From Salvelinus alpinus (taxonomy: Eukaryota; Chordata; Actinopteri; Salmoniformes; Salmonidae), in assembly GCF_045679555.1 (NCBI RefSeq), contig NC_092099.1, positions 12,786,076 to 12,850,075 of the forward strand: a stretch of 64,000 nt of DNA. Reading direction: 5' to 3'. Below the pieces are notes generated by a model that searched no databases, was not told the DNA's origin, and saw only the letters and a list, made by a program, of their open reading frames with translations. A program made the position numbers and the translations under genes. Shown piece after piece: positions 40,601 through 43,600 of this stretch (its first letter is position 1; every line of letters begins with the position of its first letter).

Positions 40601-43600
40601 GGAAATGTGGAGCCATTTGGGACGTTGCCCTAGATAAGGACACAAAGACGGTTCAATTCAAAAATGTCATCCTTCTTACCTCCGTGTTCTGTTGTCCACA
40701 GCTGGTAGTTTCATCCTTCTTACCTCCGTGTTCTGTTGTCCACAGCTGGTAGTTTCATCCTTCTTACCTCCGTGTTCTGTTGTCCACAGCTGGTAGTTTC
40801 ATCCTTCTTACCTCCGTGTTCTGTTGTCCACAGCTGGTAGTTTCATCCTTCTTACCTCCGTGTTCTGTTGTCCACAGCTGGTAGTTTCATCCTTCTTACC
40901 TCCGTGTTCTGTTGTCCACAGCTGGTAGTGCCACCTCTTCTCCTGCAATACTGGGAATCAAAGAACACCGTTCTGATTATCAGAGGGCACCGTCAACTAT
41001 GCAATTTTATAATAACCAAGGGGACAACAATGTTCATAAATATCAATATACAGGTAAGCGATGTGCGGACAGAATTCTCATGATCTCAGAATTATTACTG
41101 TACATAAAACACAGTATATCATGTGAGACTTTGGAATGTGATTGAGAATGTGTCAGCCATGTACACCAGACCGTGATTAAAGTATCCCCTAGGGTTATTT
41201 TCACCTCTATGTAGGCCGTAATCCATTTATCTCCCCTCACCACTCCCAGGAATCCCATTCCATGCCCCCTCTCCCCCAGCTCCACCACGACCACCCTATC
41301 TCCCTCTTTCTTATCGCTCTTATTGGGAGCTGGAGGCTCTTGGACGATCGGCTAAGTTCAAAAGAGCACTTGAGCCTTTTTGTTGCGTTTAAGTGGGTCT
41401 GCTGATCAATAGAGTTGCTGGTCCACCCGCATTGTGAGCCACTTGGCTGTGCAGCCACTACAAAGCGGCCGTTGTCAGTTGCCCTGAGGAACAGTAGGGC
41501 TACTTCCCAAATGGCACCCTGTTCCCTATGTAGTGCACTACTTTTTGACCAGAGCCCTGGTCAAAAGTAGTGCACTGCATAGGGAATAGGGTGCCATTTG
41601 GGACGTAGGCTAGGTATGCAGGGCACCCAGACTCGCCGCTGCCAGATGGACAACCCTCAATGGGGCGCTGAGTAAACAGAGCTGCAGCCTCATCCACATT
41701 AACTCCGCCTACCCCTACGGTCTACCCAGCCACACTCTTTGGGCCAGCCATGAAAACCCAGAATGCTGGGAACAAGAGTGGAAAATGACTTTCAGGATTC
41801 CTCTGGCTTGAAAATGGGCCAAGGAAAATACCATCCCACAGGCTTTGCAAACAATAAGACATTGGTGCCCAACCATTTGACTGTATGTTCTTAGTCTGTT
41901 CTTTCCAGCGTAGCTGTATTTGACCGTTATACAGAGATCATGCCTATGGGAATGTGTGGAATGGGATATTTGACATACTGTACGCTAACAAGTCAAGTTC
42001 ATGGCGAAGCTGAAGTTATACCATTATGTTGTGCATTTCTCTGCCAGGGACTGGAAAGCCGCCGCCATATTATATCGGATCTTACTCCTCGCCTACAAGA
42101 GAGGACCCCAGAAGAACACAGGTAAATACAATAGAGACTCTAAATCAATCCCTTCTGGTCGGACATCCATCTCCATCTAGGAGACATCCATCTCCATCTA
42201 GGAGACATCCATCTCCATCTAGGAGACATCCATCTCCATCTAGGAGACTAGGAGACATCCATCATATCAGCCATTGTGTGAGTTAGAGTGGATGTGACTG
42301 CTGTGAGAGGGAAGGGCTGGGCGTCTCAGTTACCTAGATAGCACCCAGGGAGAGGGAGCTCAGTTCCCTCCCTCCACTCCCTCTCAGACTGGACAATCAG
42401 GATATTACACCCAACTAGAGATCAACCGATTATGATTTTTCAACACCGATACCGATTATTGGAGGACCAAAAAAGCCGATGCATCGGCCGATTAAAAAAA
42501 ATGTTTTTGTAATAATGACAATTACAACAATACTGAATGAACACTTATTTTAACTTAATATAATACATCAATAAAATCAATTTAGCCTCAAATAAATAAT
42601 GAAACATGTTCAATTTGGTTTAAATAATGCAAAAACAAAGTGTTGGAGAAGAAAGTAAAAGTGCAATATGTGCCATGTAAGAAAGCTAACGTTTAAGTTC
42701 CTTGCTCAGAACATGAGAACATATGAAAGCTGGTGGTTCCTTTTAACATGAGTCTTCAATATTCCCAGGTAAGAAGTTTTAGGTTGTAGTTATTATAGGA
42801 ACTATAGGACTATTTCTCTCTATACCATTTGTATTTCATATACCTTTGACTATTGGATGTTCTTATAGGCACTATAGTATTGCCAGTGTAACAGTATAGC
42901 TTCCATCCCTCTCCTCCCTCCTCCCTGGGCTCGAACCAGGAACAACGACAACAGCCACCCTCGAAGCATCATTACCCATGCAGAGCAAGGGGAATAACTA
43001 CTCCAAGTCTCAGAGCGAGTGACGTTTGAAACGCTATTAGCGCGCACCCCGCTAACTAGCTAGCCATTTCACATCGATTACACCAGCCTAATCTTGGGAG
43101 TTGATAGGCTTGAAGTCATAAACAGCGCAATGCTTGACGCACAACGAAGAGCTGCTGGCAAAACGCACAAAAGTGCTGTTTGAATGAAGGCTTACGAGCC
43201 TGCTGCTGCCTACCACCGCTCAGTCAGACTGCTCTATCAAATCATAGACTTAGTTATAACATAATAACACACAGAAATACGAGCTGTAGGTCATTAATAT
43301 GGTCGAATCCGGAAACTATCATCTCGAAAACAAGACGTTTATTCTTTCAGTGAAATACGGAACCGTTCCGTATTTTATCTAAGGGGTGGCATCCATAAGT
43401 CTAATATTCCTGTTACATTGCGCAACCTTCAATGTTGTCATAATTACCTAAAATTCTGGCAAATTAGGCGGCCCAAACTGTTGCATATACACTGACTCTG
43501 CGTGCAATGAACGCAAGAGAAGTGACACAATTTCACCTGGTTAATATTGCCTGCTAACCTGGATTTATTTTAGCTAAATATGCAGGTTTAAAAATATATA

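Noticed and set aside
40868-41083. 71-residue protein starting MSTAGSF
   Set aside because: It is a frame created by reading through the duplicated acceptor units into the ctnnd2 exon out of frame.
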